Assembly: GCA_030340625.1 (NCBI GenBank) | Contig: JAOPHQ010003988.1 | Span: 124,001 to 188,000 of the forward strand | Direction: 5' to 3' | DNA length: 64,000 bases | From: Merluccius polli | Lineage: Eukaryota > Chordata > Actinopteri > Gadiformes > Merlucciidae | Part shown: positions 33,540 to 61,386 of the stretch, piece after piece | How the letters are laid out: the number at the start of each line of letters is the position of its first letter | How positions within the stretch are numbered: position 1 is the first letter of the stretch | Notes under the pieces: generated by a model | The model's input: only the letters and a program-made list of their open reading frames with translations | What the model was told of the DNA's origin: nothing | Database searches by the model: none | Translations under genes and position numbers: made by a program

Positions 33540-34260
33540 ACCTGAAAGCAGAACAGGAAATCCTCCGAAAGCACAGATGGACAGTTTTGGTGAGGACCTA
33601 GCTTGCCTCCAATCACATAAAGCACTTCCACCACATAGTCGCTTACTGTTTATCCCCAGAGAGCTGTGCAGTACTTCTGGACTCATTCATGTTGGAGGAC
33701 GATTGCGGCAAAGCCATCAGCTGGAATCTGAGACAATCCATCCAATTGTACTGGATCCTGCTCACAATGTGACAAAATTGATCATTTAGGATTATGATGA
33801 AAAATTGCATCACACTGGATCAGAAAGACTCTTTGCTGAAATATGTCAGAAATTCTGGATCTTGAGAGGACGAGAGGCGGCATGCCGACATCAGTGTAAT
33901 TGTGTTTAATGTCAAAAGTGGAGAGCGAAACCAATCATCCAAAAGATGGCTGATTTGCCTGTTGCTCTTCTCAGGTTACTTAAACCTCCCTTCTACTCCA
34001 CAGGAATAGACTGTTTTGGACCAAACGATGTCACGATTGGCCGCCGATCTGAGAAAAGGTGGGGTATAATATTCAAATGCCTCACAACACAATGTGTACA
34101 TCTTGACCTCCTCAATAACATGGATACTGACTCTATCCTCATGGCCCTTCGACGATTTACTTCTCAAAGAGGAACACCAATTGAGATCTTATGTGATCAA
34201 GGAACCAACTTCAAAGGAGGGAACAAAGAATTACAGGAAGCCTTCCAGAATTACAGGAAG
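33540..34260 (+). pseudogene. BEL/Pao retrotransposon integrase relic
   Basis: Pieces in two frames give the order usual for BEL/Pao pol: HPIVLDPAHNVTKLI, DYDEKLHHTGSERLFAEICQ, KFWILRGREAA, then PPFYSTGIDCFGPNDVTIGR, EKRWGIIFKCLTTQCVHLDL, FTSQRGTPIEILCDQGTNFK and ELQEAF. The integrase core Asp residues (STGIDCFG and LCDQGTNF) are visible. Stops at 33789 and 33909 and missing flanks show it is dead. It ends at the 34261-34350 inverted repeat. Confidence 0.85.
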
Positions 34261-34350
34261 ATTTTCCTTGTTGCCAGTACTGACTTGAGAGTGGAAGAAA
34301 TGTTGTTACCTTTCTTCCACTCTCAAGTCAGTACTGGCGGCAAGGAAAAT
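34261..34350. repeat. 40-nt inverted repeat at a duplication junction
   Basis: 34261-34300 pairs with 34311-34350 with about two mismatches and a 10-nt loop. The left arm continues the integrase region. The right arm ends where the cep97-like duplicate starts. Confidence 0.9.
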
Positions 34351-34973
34351 GCAGCTTTTTGTTTCGTTCAATATTTTTAACAGTACTTGAAGGCATTTTT
34401 GATTACTGAAATATTGGTAAATACATTTTGTATTTTTGGGTCATGACTTAATGACTAATTACACATGTGGGTCCTAAGGCAAGACCAGTTGAGAACCACT
34501 GATGTAGTGTAGATAGCAAGTTAGTTGGATTATTGTACCAAACACACCATCATTAAACAAGTTAGTATGTAATCCCTTGCTGGCCGTCACAAGCTCATCT
34601 CACCAATCTCTCTGGCGGACGGAACAGTGCCTGGAGCTGGTGGGGTGGATCTGTTCTCCTCCATCACTGGTCCTTGTGGGGCAGTATGCTGCGGACTGAG
34701 GGTCTCCACGTCCAAGTGGGTTGGGCGAGGTGGGCTGGGACAGCCGCCCTCTGCCTCTGCAGTAACAGTTGTCTTTGGTGAAGCCTGAGAGAAAACCAAA
34801 GTTCCCATGGTACACAGTTAAGTTCTAAACTGTCTTACCCAGTCGGTATGAGCGACCTTTGCCCTGGCTATAAAGCCACTCTGCCTTTAAACTGGCAGCA
34901 GTACAAAACATACAAGACTCATGAGATTACTACACATTACATTAATTTCATTTCAGTCAGGACCACTTTTGTC
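34351..34973 (-). pseudogene. Partial duplicate of cep97 (exon 8, half of exon 7, introns)
   Basis: This matches 51811-52664. The exon 8 copy is at 34604-34784 and carries 2 extra bases (CT near 34750), which breaks its frame. The exon 7 copy keeps only its first 50 nt (34842-34891): the rest of the exon and the (TG)n tract are missing. Homology resumes at about 35586-35622 after an unrelated insert. It is a DNA-level duplicate, because intron sequence is included. Confidence 0.85.
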
Positions 34974-35585
34974 AAAATAATCTTTATTCTAAGCAGAATA
35001 TTACATTTGCAGAATATACTTTTGCAGAATATTACATTTGGCGGTATGGCTCTGTTCTGGGACCTCCCTGTCCTTCCACGTGCCTACGTGGAAAGCCTTA
35101 AGGCAGGGAGAGCACTCCTCCCTGCCCTTCCATGTGCCTACATGGAAAGGTTTAAGACAAGGAGAGCGGCAGCAGAGACCCCCAGGGTACAGAACAGAGC
35201 AAGCATCAATGACAATCAGAAATAACATTGATTAATTAGATACAACATAAAAGGAGGAGCTGGGGTGGAGGTGGGTTGCAAAGCTAGCAGAGAAAGCAGC
35301 GAAGATAGGCAGCTGAAGCAGCTTTAAATAAGGCGCCAAGAATGATGTTTGCCAATGGGTGTTTGAGGGGGAGTCAGCTGAGCTGTCAGCTGACTGTGTA
35401 TGGTATCCAATGGGAAGCTAGGGGAATCTGCTGTATGTTTTTGATAATACTACATATTTGAAGCGCTCTGCATATGCAATGCAACCTAAAAGCGGCAATA
35501 TGACTATGATTATGACTACTGTGAACTCTGTACTGAGCCGAGCCTGACTTCGTGGCCCGCCTGAACTAACGCTATGCTCAATTGT
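34974..35585. mobile_element. Insert of unknown type in the cep97 duplicate
   Basis: It interrupts sequence that is contiguous at 52664-52670. It contains a repeated motif (CTACGTGGAAAGCCTTAAGGC and a variant) at 35085-35155 and no recognisable protein. Confidence 0.5.
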
Positions 35586-35622
35586 TGCAATATTTTATTA
35601 AAGGTGCAGATTGCCACAGGGT

Positions 35623-37190
35623 AGCGCCAGGGAACAAACTCTTGTCGTAGTGCCCTTGCCTTGGTTAGGGGCAGGAGTGTTAACTTGCATGTTTCTGTGC
35701 TGTTGGAGGAAACCCACATGCACACGGGGAGAACATACAAACTCCACACAGAAAGGTGTGGAGAGAGAGCGTGAGAGAGATTGGCTGATGTGATTCACCT
35801 TATAAACATAGGCCAAATATACAGGCTAAACCTGCACAGGTGCACCACATCAGCTGACAACCCTCTCAGCCCTGCACACTGGCTCCCTGCCCACATATGC
35901 AGGAGAACCAGCAGACAGCGAGAGAGGGTTGTCACACTATGCAAGGCAATTATCTATCACATATCCCAAACTGCATAGAGGAGACAGATACAGGAATGTG
36001 ATGTCACATACTCACAGAAAAGTCTAAAAAAAGTCTTGCGTGTACGTGATCACATCTTCACAATGTATTATTAAGTCATACAACCCGCTGTTGTATCGTT
36101 GTACAAGTTGAGTTAGATGGAACTTCTTCCTCAAATGACCCCAACAGGCAGCAACGGGCCGCTCAAGTCAACACGAGTGCAGTTTACCTGTATGGTAAGT
36201 ACTCGGGAACATGCCTACAAATGGACGGTACCAGTAATGGCTTTGGCTGCATTTTGTCAAGGTTACATAAGGTGCCCTTTTGTATATAAAACAAAGACAT
36301 TCATCAATTTGGATGGAAATGTTTCACTGTTTACAAAGGTTGACTGGACTTGGATGCCATCATTCGTCCCAGCAAGCCATGTTGTGGAAAAACACAATGA
36401 GCGCTATAATTTATCTAGACTACTGTACCTTCCAACAGAATAGCATAGAAGGTCCATTTCAGAATACAGAAAACCAGACGAGAAGCGTTGCGGTTTCATT
36501 TGACATAATTTTACAGATTGCATAAAAGGTTCACATCATTAAATGGACCCTTTTTCACAGAGGCATCAATCATAGGATAAACACAGGTGTCACTCATAAC
36601 ACATAGTGTCTCTGATGTACCAGGGCAAGTCTACAACCTGTACCCTGGTACATGAAAGTAGCAGACCCATAATAAGTTATGAGTGTCACCTGTGTTTGTC
36701 CAACTTAAAACCATTTTTACAATCCTTTGTCCTTGACATGGCTTAGGAAACCTTTTTGTGATATAATTCCACTTTGGCGTTTATGTGTGAGTAAAATATC
36801 AATAACACATTACATAATGTTGTTAAAGCCTGAAACTAAAATGTCACCCAATCAGTTAAAGACATGTATGCCAATGTCACTCTATTTCTTTCACTGAATT
36901 TTGAAAATTTCAAACTTCAGTTGGCCTTCTTGTTATAACTTCCAATAACCACAAATCTTCAGAATTAGATATTAGATTTTAAAACTCTCAAATCTCAAAT
37001 GTAAACCGAACAATTTATGAACAAATAACCTGAAGTTACTAGAAAAGTCCAAGGGAGCTTGGTTTGGCACATTTCATCAACACTCATTTGGTTTGAATCT
37101 GAATCTGAACCCACTGCAAGCTGCTTTGCATAAAAGGCGTCTGCTAAATAGTAAGAGCTAACTTGTTCATGGCACGCAAATCAGGCCAAC
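35623..37190. other. Intergenic region downstream of nxpe3
   Basis: No gene seen. A hairpin element lies at about 36578-36705: ACACAGGTGTCACTCATAAC is mirrored by GTTATGAGTGTCACCTGTGT, with an inner pair GTACCAGGG/CCCTGGTAC. A TTTAGCAGACGC-type repeat scrap lies near 37130-37150. Confidence 0.5.
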
Positions 37191-37251
37191 AATGTTTCAA
37201 GCACTTGGACGGCCCGTCTCTCCCCACTTTCCCACTCTCCTCTCTTTGCCA

Positions 37252-44005
<6,754 letters not shown>

Positions 44006-44078
44006 GGTGGGAGCAGTAGTACTGGTCAACACCTAAACAAGAGAGGAGATACAGATTATACAGACTATAACAGAACTG

Positions 44079-44132
44079 GTGTGTGTGTGTGTGCGTGTGC
44101 GTGTGCGTGTGCGTGTGCGTGTGTGTGTGTGG
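44079..44132. repeat. (GT)n/(GTGC)n microsatellite
   Basis: Alternating GTGTGT and GTGC units, just upstream of the nxpe3 coding exon 1 region. Confidence 0.9.
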
Positions 44133-44369
44133 TGGGGGTCATAAGATTCATCACGTGATGGTAACAATCGACATGCCTAACAACACAAATGATACCAGGT
44201 CATATTAGGCCTTTATACTTCCACCGATAAGCAGCTTGGAAATAAAACACGTTGTACAGTCAAAGCTATCGATCCATCAGTGTCACTATTGTGTATTGAT
44301 GACGTAATGGCGTGGTTACATCTGATCCGCCAGTGTGACGGTTGACGATAAGGGACTGTACGATATTTA

Positions 44370-44370
<1 letters not shown>

Positions 44371-44402
<32 letters not shown>
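44371..44402. repeat. 32-nt G tract
   Basis: Uninterrupted G run; its assembled length may be unreliable. Confidence 0.9.
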
Positions 44403-44404
<2 letters not shown>

Positions 44405-44603
44405 GGTCGTCAGGGGGGGAGGGCCTAGGATAATTTTTTTAAGCCTTAGGGGAGGGCCCAGGAGAATATTTTTGGCCTGGGGGGAGGGCCGAGGTAAATT
44501 ATTTTATGGGGGGGCAATCGTCATGACTCATGCCGAGTTCGATGTTTAAATGAAAGATAGCCTGTAAGGAAGTGAACGTCTCCTTTGCCAAAGTACTGCA
44601 CCA

Positions 44604-44940
44604 CATACATAGGCGTCGATTACGGGGGGGACATGTCCCCACCACTATTTATAATTTGAATTTTGTCCCCACCACTTTTAAAAATGTGAAACCCAATTGC
44701 GACCGAAAAAATCCCCACATACTGCGCAGCCCGTTCTCATCCCAACTACAGCGTCCGCTCGCAGAGCAGAGTCTACAGCGTCCATTCACTCCAATAATAA
44801 CCCGGTCACGGTGATAGATTACGCTAACCCTAACCATAACCCTAACCATAACCCTTTTTGGAGTGAATTGTTTCACAGTAGACTGCGGACGCTGTAGACT
44901 CTGCTCTGCGAGCGGACGCTGTAGACTCTGCTCGTCTCTT
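44604..44940. mobile_element. Repeat with inverted CGGACGCTGTAGACTCTGCT ends
   Basis: AGCAGAGTCTACAGCGTCC near 44767 is mirrored twice at 44886-44932. Between the arms lies a degenerate telomere-like run (44824-44856). Confidence 0.6.
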
Positions 44941-45017
44941 ACCACCGCGAACGGGTTTATGAGACCCCAGATCGTTTCACACAGACGCGGGAGGGTACCT
45001 TTGGCGTCAGTATCCAG

Positions 45018-45170
45018 GGCTTAATTTGGGCCGGAACACGCCGGAATATGTTCCGGCACCTCCAACGGTGGATCCGGCACCTTTTTTATTTTTTTATTCC
45101 CCCCCCCCCCCGCCGTCAGTGGTTACGATCGCGCAACCCCTTCATCAGTCCGCGGTCCCCTTCATCAGTC
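45018..45170. mobile_element. hAT-like fragment with C tract
   Basis: It begins CAGGGCTTAATTTGGGCCGG, a common vertebrate hAT-type start, and has an inner TTCCGGCACC repeat and a C run. Confidence 0.5.
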
Positions 45171-46559
45171 CGCGGTTGTTCTGAAAGCTTCAACTATATT
45201 TCTCAGCCGTTTATCCTAATGTCAAATACAACGTTTGAAAAAATGTTACTCTTTCATATGTGTTAACAGTACAGCATTACCGGAAGGTCTTATACAACCT
45301 GATCATCTGGAGATTACGCTGCTGTGGCGCGGCACTGTCGGCTATAATAAACCATCTCAATATAATTACACGTCGATATCCGCTTTCATTTCTGATTCAT
45401 CTACATTGTTCCAATATAAGGTTTTGCCTTTTTGACTAACAAGTCTGATTTCCGATGAACATTTAAAAGCAGCATATTTCACCCCATCTCTATTCATCTG
45501 GTTAGTTACATTAACCCAACTATAGTCTATTCATCTGGTTAGTGAAATTAACCCAAATATAGCCTATTATTAGTGACATTAACCCATCTACAGTCTCCAT
45601 TAACCCGGTTAGTGAAATAAACACAACTATAGTCTGTATTCATCTGATGTAATAGCACAACATATCAGCTATTGCACAGATAAAGACGCCCTTGCCCTCC
45701 TACCCGTTGAGGCTCAGTCCATCATAAGGTCTGCGTTACAGTGTAATCCAGGGTGCCTCCCAGTCTGGTCTGCATGGTCCATGGTCTGGTTCTCAGTGCA
45801 CATGGTCCATGGTCCCAGTGCCTGGACTCAGGCTGTTTGAAGGGCGGGGGCGGCTATGCATCATGTGTGGTGAACTAGTCGTCATCCTCGATTACGATTA
45901 ACATTGTTATTGAGCGGTCCACATTTTAAATTTTTTTAAAAAGCTGTTCAAATCTCTCGTCGGTCTCTCTCTCTTAGTCCATTGAAAAAGCGATTCACAC
46001 CAAACCTAGGGGAGGATGTTTCTGCTTGATTTTTTCCAAATTGAGTCCACAGGTTCGTATCAGCTAAGCAAAGTAGGCCACCGTTATGTTAGCTAGCTCC
46101 TTAGCTAGGCATCTAGGCACCGTAGTGTCCATGTAGGAGTCATGCATCACTGCAGGACGGTTGTCAGGGTTACAGCTCAGACTGGAGCATGGAATAGATG
46201 TACATTTTTAACAATGGGAATGAGTATATTAAACGGTATTGTGTCATCGTTGGCAATAATGTACTTCCGTCTTTTATTATCCAATACAGTTAACCTTACA
46301 TAATCTAACCTAACGGGCACGTTGAAAAAAAAAACAAAAAACAAGGACAGTGCAGGTGAGATTACATTAAATGCTAGCTAGATATTAGCCTAACTTATCG
46401 ACCCCTTGCGAAAAACGCAGAAAAGATGTGTTAGCGGCCATTCAATGTGTATGAAAGTAAGCAGGGGTTGAGAGGCGCATTCATGATCTTATCCCCGTAT
46501 TTGGCGGCACCCCCAGATTGTCGTCATGGCACCGCTGTTTTTTCAAGCCCCCCCAAAGT

Positions 46560-46720
46560 CCGCCAGTGCATGGTCCACTCCGGTCTCAGTGAACATGATC
46601 CATGGTCCACTCCGATCTCAGTGAACCTGATCCATGGGCTACTGGTCTTCTCGGTGCACATAATCCATGGTCTAGTCTGGTCTCACAGTTCATGATCCAT
46701 GGTCCAGTCCGGTTGACACA
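46560..46720. repeat. About 40-bp minisatellite (CATGATCCATGGTCCACTCC)
   Basis: Four to five diverged units; related units occur at 45775-45825. The rest of 45770-47100 holds no gene that I can see. Confidence 0.7.
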
Positions 46721-47107
46721 CTAACCATATGTAGCTCCGATTCGAAACTCTCGCGAGACTGAGCTCGGGACCACAGACCTTACTGTACCAACGGCGACAT
46801 TATTCTGAATTAAACGGTATTTTTGGTCGGAGGACTTTGAGATCGACGTGCATGGTTAGGCTATTATTGCGGTCGTCTACTGAATAATATAGTCTATTAA
46901 ATAATATTAAATAATATTTAATGTTAAATCGTGTTTTTCTTGTGGTTGTGTCTTATAACATGCCACAAACCTCTCGCGTGCGTTGCAGTGATCAAAGGCC
47001 GGAATGAGATTACAATCATTGGAAAGAAACATCAAAATCAAAAGTTGTTCAGTATCTTACTATTTAATAAATAAATAAAAAAGAGATGGTGACTATTTAA
47101 TAAATAC

Positions 47108-48040
47108 TGTGGCGATCGCGGCCAGGTGTGGCGATCACGGCCACGCCCCCTATGGGGTGCAAGGGGTTCTGGGGGTGCAACCTGGTGGGGTTTGGACTAT
47201 ATCGGCGCCCCAGAATCCCTGTGGCATTGGTGGTTGGGGAGTACTGATTGTGTGTCATTGTGTGTGTGTTCTCATGTATGCAGTGTTTTGTTATGACCGT
47301 GAGTGAGGGTGTTTGTTATGATCGTCAGGTGTGCTGTGTTTCTGTCTGTGTGGGTGTGTTCAAATAAAGGCAACTCCCGGGGTCGTGCGGTGTATGGGGC
47401 ACGGGAGTTGCGTAACCAAAACCTGGGCTCCTGTCTCACTCCTTCCTTGCCGTCGCCACATTTTGGTGGTTGGGGAGTACTGATTGTGTGTCATTGTGTG
47501 TGTGTTCTCATGTATGCAGTGTTTTGTTATGACCGTGAGTGAGGGTGTTTGTTATGATCGTCAGGTGTGCTGTGTTTCTGTCTGTGTGGGTGTGTTCAAA
47601 TAAAGGCAACTCCCGGGGTCGTGCGGTGTATGGGGCACGGGAGTTGCGTAACCAAAACCTGGGCTCCTATCCCACTTCTGACACCAAATGTGGCGACGGC
47701 AAGGAAGGAGTGAGACAGGAGCCCAGGTTTTGGTTACGCAACTCCCGGCCCCATACACCGCACGACCCCGGGAGTTGCCTTTATTTGAACACACCCACAC
47801 AGACAGAAACACAGCACACCTGACGATCATAACAAACACCCTCACTCACGGTCATAACAAAACACTGCATACATGAGAACACACACACAATGACACACAA
47901 TCAGTACTCCCCAACCACCAATGCCACAGGGATTCTGGGGCGCCGATATAGTCCAAACCCCACCAGGTTGCACCCCCAGAACCCCTTGCACCCCATAGGG
48001 GGCGTGGCCGTGATCGCCACACCTGGCCGCGATCGCCACA
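47108..48040. mobile_element. Head-to-head LTR structure (Leu-type primer-binding site), TSD ATAC
   Basis: LTR plus: 47108-47460, TGTGGCGATCGCG to CCGTCGCCACA. LTR minus: 48040-47689, its reverse complement. AATAAAGGCAACTCCC in each gives the poly(A) signal. Beside the minus LTR, on the minus strand, is TTTGGTGTCAGAAGTGGGAT (47688-47669), which fits a tRNA-Leu primer-binding site. Between them (47464-47668) is a partial plus-orientation LTR. ATAC flanks the whole (47104-47107, 48041-48044). Confidence 0.85.
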
Positions 48041-48044
48041 ATAC

Positions 48045-48420
48045 TATAGTGGAGTTAAAAGCAGGAAGGTGTCTATATAGTGACTATTTACATTTAGGGA
48101 ATTTAGCAGACGCTTTTGTCCAAAGCGACTTACAATAAGTACATTTGTTAGGAGAGTGCAACAGTAAACCGCTATCAGTAGAGTCAGGATTTCACAACGA
48201 GTTTCAAGCACACCTAATTGCCAAGTTAACCCATTGCTAGTATACAACAGAGATAAGTGTGAAAATACTAAGCATAGAATATCAAAGTAAGAGCCGGGAC
48301 ATACAAACACAGAATAATTGCAATGTTTTTTTTAAATTGTATTTAATAAATACTATAGTGGAGTCAAAAGCAGGAAGAGATGGTGACTATTTAATAAATA
48401 CTATAGTGGTGTGAAAAACA
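48045..48420. repeat. Host repeat of the LTR insertion, with a tandem motif and TTTAGCAGACGC-type scrap
   Basis: GATGGTGACTATTTAATAAA recurs at 47084, and near 48379; ACTATAGTGGAGTCAAAAGC and relatives recur at 48043 and 48352. A TTTAGCAGACGCTTTTGTCC repeat lies at 48093. Confidence 0.7.
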
Positions 48421-49030
48421 CGTGGAAGACACGTGAAACGGAAAAGGGCTCACTTCCAGTCAGATACACTTTTGAAATGAAAAGCGTTTATTTAAGAGCC
48501 TATTTTAAAGTCTATGGCTTAAGCATGTGTACACATAGTAGTTAATGCCCGGAAATGCAATTAGTATTATAGATACATGAGTAGGATACTGGCAAGAAAT
48601 CCTAGAGGATATTATGAATGCCACTATTCAGATCTTTTTTCAATAAGTGCTGAACAAATTAAATAAACATACAGAAGGTGAAATATTTTACACATCCTTC
48701 CTCATCAGGTGACTTTAGAAGGCAACTACTTTTGTAAAGCTCACATAATGTCCCCAACTGTTTTCATTAGCAAATAACATGGCTACTCACATATTCTGTT
48801 GTTCAAGGCCTTTTGTGTCAGTTAGCTACGCATGGTTTTGCTAAGTGGAGCAACATCTATTTAAAGCCAAAATGTAACAAGTTTGAACCGGGTTTGAGAC
48901 ACAGAGCTCAAAACTACGACTACTCACTAAAGTGAATCCAGATATTGAACGCACAGCTCTGTGGGCGCTAGTTTATTCCAGTTTTTCCACGCAGCTGGGA
49001 CTCGGGGATTAGTTCTGTTTGTCCATCATG
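48421..49030. other. Spacer downstream of cep97
   Basis: It contains the second inverted-repeat arm (48490-48680) and a copy of the GGGCTCACTTCC motif also found near 43280. No gene seen. The cep97 3' UTR should lie here. Confidence 0.5.
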
Positions 49031-49034
49031 TGCA

Positions 49035-55024
<5,990 letters not shown>

Positions 55025-55220
55025 CGGCACAGCCGTGTCCAGACGATGGAGAAAGTGTTGAAAGTCCACTCTGGTCGCTTCTTCTCACAGATGGTCCCAA
55101 CATGGGGCTCAGCTGGGGCTCAACGCACGACCACAGTCCTTACATGTAGTCTTACAAGCATGTGTGTTTCTGGTGGTTATTTGTCCCTTTAAATGTAGTA
55201 TTAGTGTGTTTCTGGGGGTC
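55025..55220 (-). promoter_or_regulatory. cep97 upstream region
   Basis: Sequence just upstream of the cep97 ATG. No TATA box seen; there is no further exon evidence. Confidence 0.35.
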
Positions 55221-55299
55221 ATTTGTCTAAAATGTCCGTTCGTTACTTTCCCGCTTCTGCTAAACACTCTGCAACCATAGCTACGCTCCGCCGCCGGCT

Positions 55300-55420
55300 C
55301 CTTCTCCTCCTTCTTCTTCTTCTTCTTCTTCTTTTAGATTTGATTGGCGGCTGGCATCCAACGTATGGGTGCATTGCCGCCACCTACCGGACTGGAGTGT
55401 GGTACATTAGTGTGGTATAT
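55300..55420 (-). repeat. LINE 3' terminal sequence with (TTC)n
   Basis: GATTGGCGGCTGGCATCCAA and GTGCATTGCCGCCACCTACC after a (TTC)n run form a very common fish repeat end. It lies beyond the (TA)n tract from the LINE. Confidence 0.5.
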
Positions 55421-55424
55421 ACAG

Positions 55425-55606
<182 letters not shown>

Positions 55607-55609
55607 CCT

Positions 55610-57184
55610 CACATATACTTACCTCACATACCTCCTAATTTTCCCCGATCCTTGCAACATGTTCCCTACCGTGAATCTCACTTTTTCCCTTTGCAGTGCT
55701 GCTTTTAGTTCTCTCCTCTCTCTCTCATATCCCTCATATCCATAAGAACATGCTGCACAGATTCAGGATGATCACACAATCTACATTTACCAGTAGATTG
55801 TTTGCCAATTCTGTGTAGCGTGCTATTAAGCTCTGTATGCCCTAATCTGAGGCGGGTAATGACTGCCTCCACCCTTCCTGCTCCCACCCACCACTTCTCC
55901 TTTCCCCACCTGTTTTTGTATACTATAAAAGTGTCTTCCTGTCTCATTTATATCCCAATATTCCTGCCAAACCTTTTGCATTTGTATTTTAATGATTGTC
56001 TTTACTTCTGCTTTCCCTAGTGGGATATTATTCACTGTTTGTGACCTAAGTGCTTGTTTTGTGAGTATGTCTGCATCCTCATTGCCCTCCACCCCTGCAT
56101 GAGCAGGAACCCACAGAAAACAGACCGTCCTCCCCCTGTTATGAAGGCCGTACAGCATTTGATGGATTTCCATGATTAGATCTTGCCTGCATGACTTCAT
56201 GGTCTTAATACTACTGAGTGCTGCCCAGCTATCTGATGCAATGAGTGCATCAGCCCTGTTGTCTCTGTTGTCCCCTAACCATCTCATTGCAAGCGTGATA
56301 GACAGGAGTTCAACTGTGTACACTGATGCATGATCTGTTGTTCTCTTCTTAATTGCCACTTTGAACTCTGGAATGTATAACCGCAGCTCCGGCGCACCCA
56401 TTTTCTGGCTCTTTTGATCCATCTGTGAATATTACTACTCTATTTGCATAATTCTGTTCAATATACTTTTGCACCATGACTCCAGTATCTCCCTGCCTTG
56501 TCTTCTTTTTGAGCTTCTGCTGAATATTAAAATCTACTGACGGCATCTGGAACAACCAGGGATGAATTTCTGGTAGAGGAACATTCGATATATACTGCAT
56601 AAACCAATACTTTCAGCCTTTACATTTCCAACCCAGCCTAAACTCCAGAAGTTTGACTTGTCATGCTCTGAACAGTCCAGCCTTTGCTGGACGATATCTT
56701 TTATAGCCCTGCAGATACACCCAGTTTGCCAACATGAGCTTGGTTCTTCTTATTCTCAGAGGTTCTTCCCCCATCTCAACTTGCAGAGCTGCAACTGAGA
56801 GGTCTTAAACACCCCACTACATATCCTGAGTCCTTTAGCCTCCACATCCAGCTTCTTAAGTTGAGTTTCTGCTGCTGACATATATGCAACAATCCCATAA
56901 TCTAATCTAGCTCTCATTATAGTTTTATATATATTTAATAGAGACTTCCTGGTTGCACCCCAATCACGACCTGATAAGCATCTCAAGAGGTTATTAACAT
57001 TTTTACACTCATCTTTTGTCCTCTCAATGTGCTGCCTCCAGGTAAGCTTTTCATCAAACAGCACTCCCAAAAAACGAATGACTTTAACTTGCTCCAGTGT
57101 TTCACCATATAACCTTATTGATATTTCTTTATAACGTTTTGCAAAACATATCACTTGTAATAATGTGACAGTTGCCTGCTGTTT
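55610..57184 (-). pseudogene. 5'-truncated LINE: RT thumb, RNase H and zinc-knuckle tail (I/Nimb-like)
   Basis: On the minus strand 57214-56756 encodes the RT end (IRFLGVLFDEKLTWRQHIER, RARLDYGIVAYMSA). About 56600-56350 carries the RNase H start VVIFTDGSKE. 56422-55826 continues it (YTVELLSITLAMRWL, ALIASDSWAALSSI, WVPAHAGVEGNEDAD, with the usual H and D). 55947-55705 ends with RLRLGHTELNSTLH and a CRLCDHPESVQHVL zinc-knuckle-like motif. RNase H after the RT places it in the I superfamily, Nimb-like. Several frameshifts. It lies between the cep97 and rpl24 promoters. Confidence 0.85.
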
Positions 57185-57369
57185 TCCCCAGGAGACCTGA
57201 CAATGAGAAGTCACAATGTTTTGACATTCTTGTTGTTGGACTGTTTCTGGTTGGCTACAGTGTGTGTCTTTTCCAGTTTGGTCTATGTATGGTTAAGACC
57301 TGTATGGTCTACTCTCAGATGTGTCATTTTCTTCCCTGCGTTTCCAGCCCACCATCCTCCCAGCACCCA

Positions 57370-57562
57370 CATGTTTTGTATATTATATAGACCTTTGTAT
57401 ATAGATATTTGTATATTATATAGATCTTTGTATATTATATAGTATATTATATAGACCTTTGTATATTATATAGATATTTGTATATTATATAGACCTTTGT
57501 ATATTATTTAGACATTTGTATATGATATAGATATTTGTATATTATATAGATATTTGTATAAT
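57370..57562. repeat. About 21-bp AT-rich minisatellite
   Basis: Eight to nine units of the type TTTGTATATTATATAGACC or TATAGATA. Confidence 0.9.
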
Positions 57563-57794
57563 AGATGTCTTCCAGTTTCAATGCGCCTAAGCTCAGTGAC
57601 GTCATCTAAACGGATACGTCGACGAGTGGATAAAATACATAAATTAAATTTAATATATATGTATGTATATTTTATTTATGAATGCGTGTTGTACGGAGCG
57701 CATTGTGTGATTTTAACAGCCTGGTTGACATATATATCTCACGCGTTCATAAATACAATTTCGGACGACGTAATTTAGTTTCCGCTTCCGCCAG

Positions 57795-57830
57795 TCTTCC
57801 TTTCCGGTTTTGTGCCCTCTCGTAGCCATC
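57795..57830 (+). promoter_or_regulatory. rpl24 5' leader with TOP-like tract
   Basis: TCTTCCTTTCCGG at 57795-57807 is a pyrimidine run as in 5'TOP mRNAs of ribosomal proteins, a target of mTOR-dependent translation control. The ATG follows within 36 nt. Confidence 0.6.
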
Positions 57831-61364
<3,534 letters not shown>

Positions 61365-61386
61365 ATATGTTTGGGTTGTTAATAAA

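Larger units (their letters stand above)
44150..45770 (+). repeat. Repeat family R, reference copy
   Basis: Homologous to 4044-4083, 15565-15904 and the array units (25440 onward). It includes a short minisatellite block (45490-45640) and the 3' part TAATAGCACAACAT. About 820 bp of other repeats are inserted at 44351-45175. Confidence 0.75.

Noticed and set aside
32807..33634. 275-aa minus open frame with Arg/Pro repeats
   Set aside because: Driven by the 69-bp GC-rich tandem repeats; no conserved domain seen, and it overlaps the BEL integrase relic in antisense.
47109..48039. Identical 65- and 94-aa open frames on opposite strands
   Set aside because: They mirror each other because the LTRs are inverted; LTRs do not normally encode such proteins.
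57172..57442. Two hydrophobic open frames upstream of rpl24
   Set aside because: They run into the AT minisatellite and show no known membrane protein pattern or splice context.
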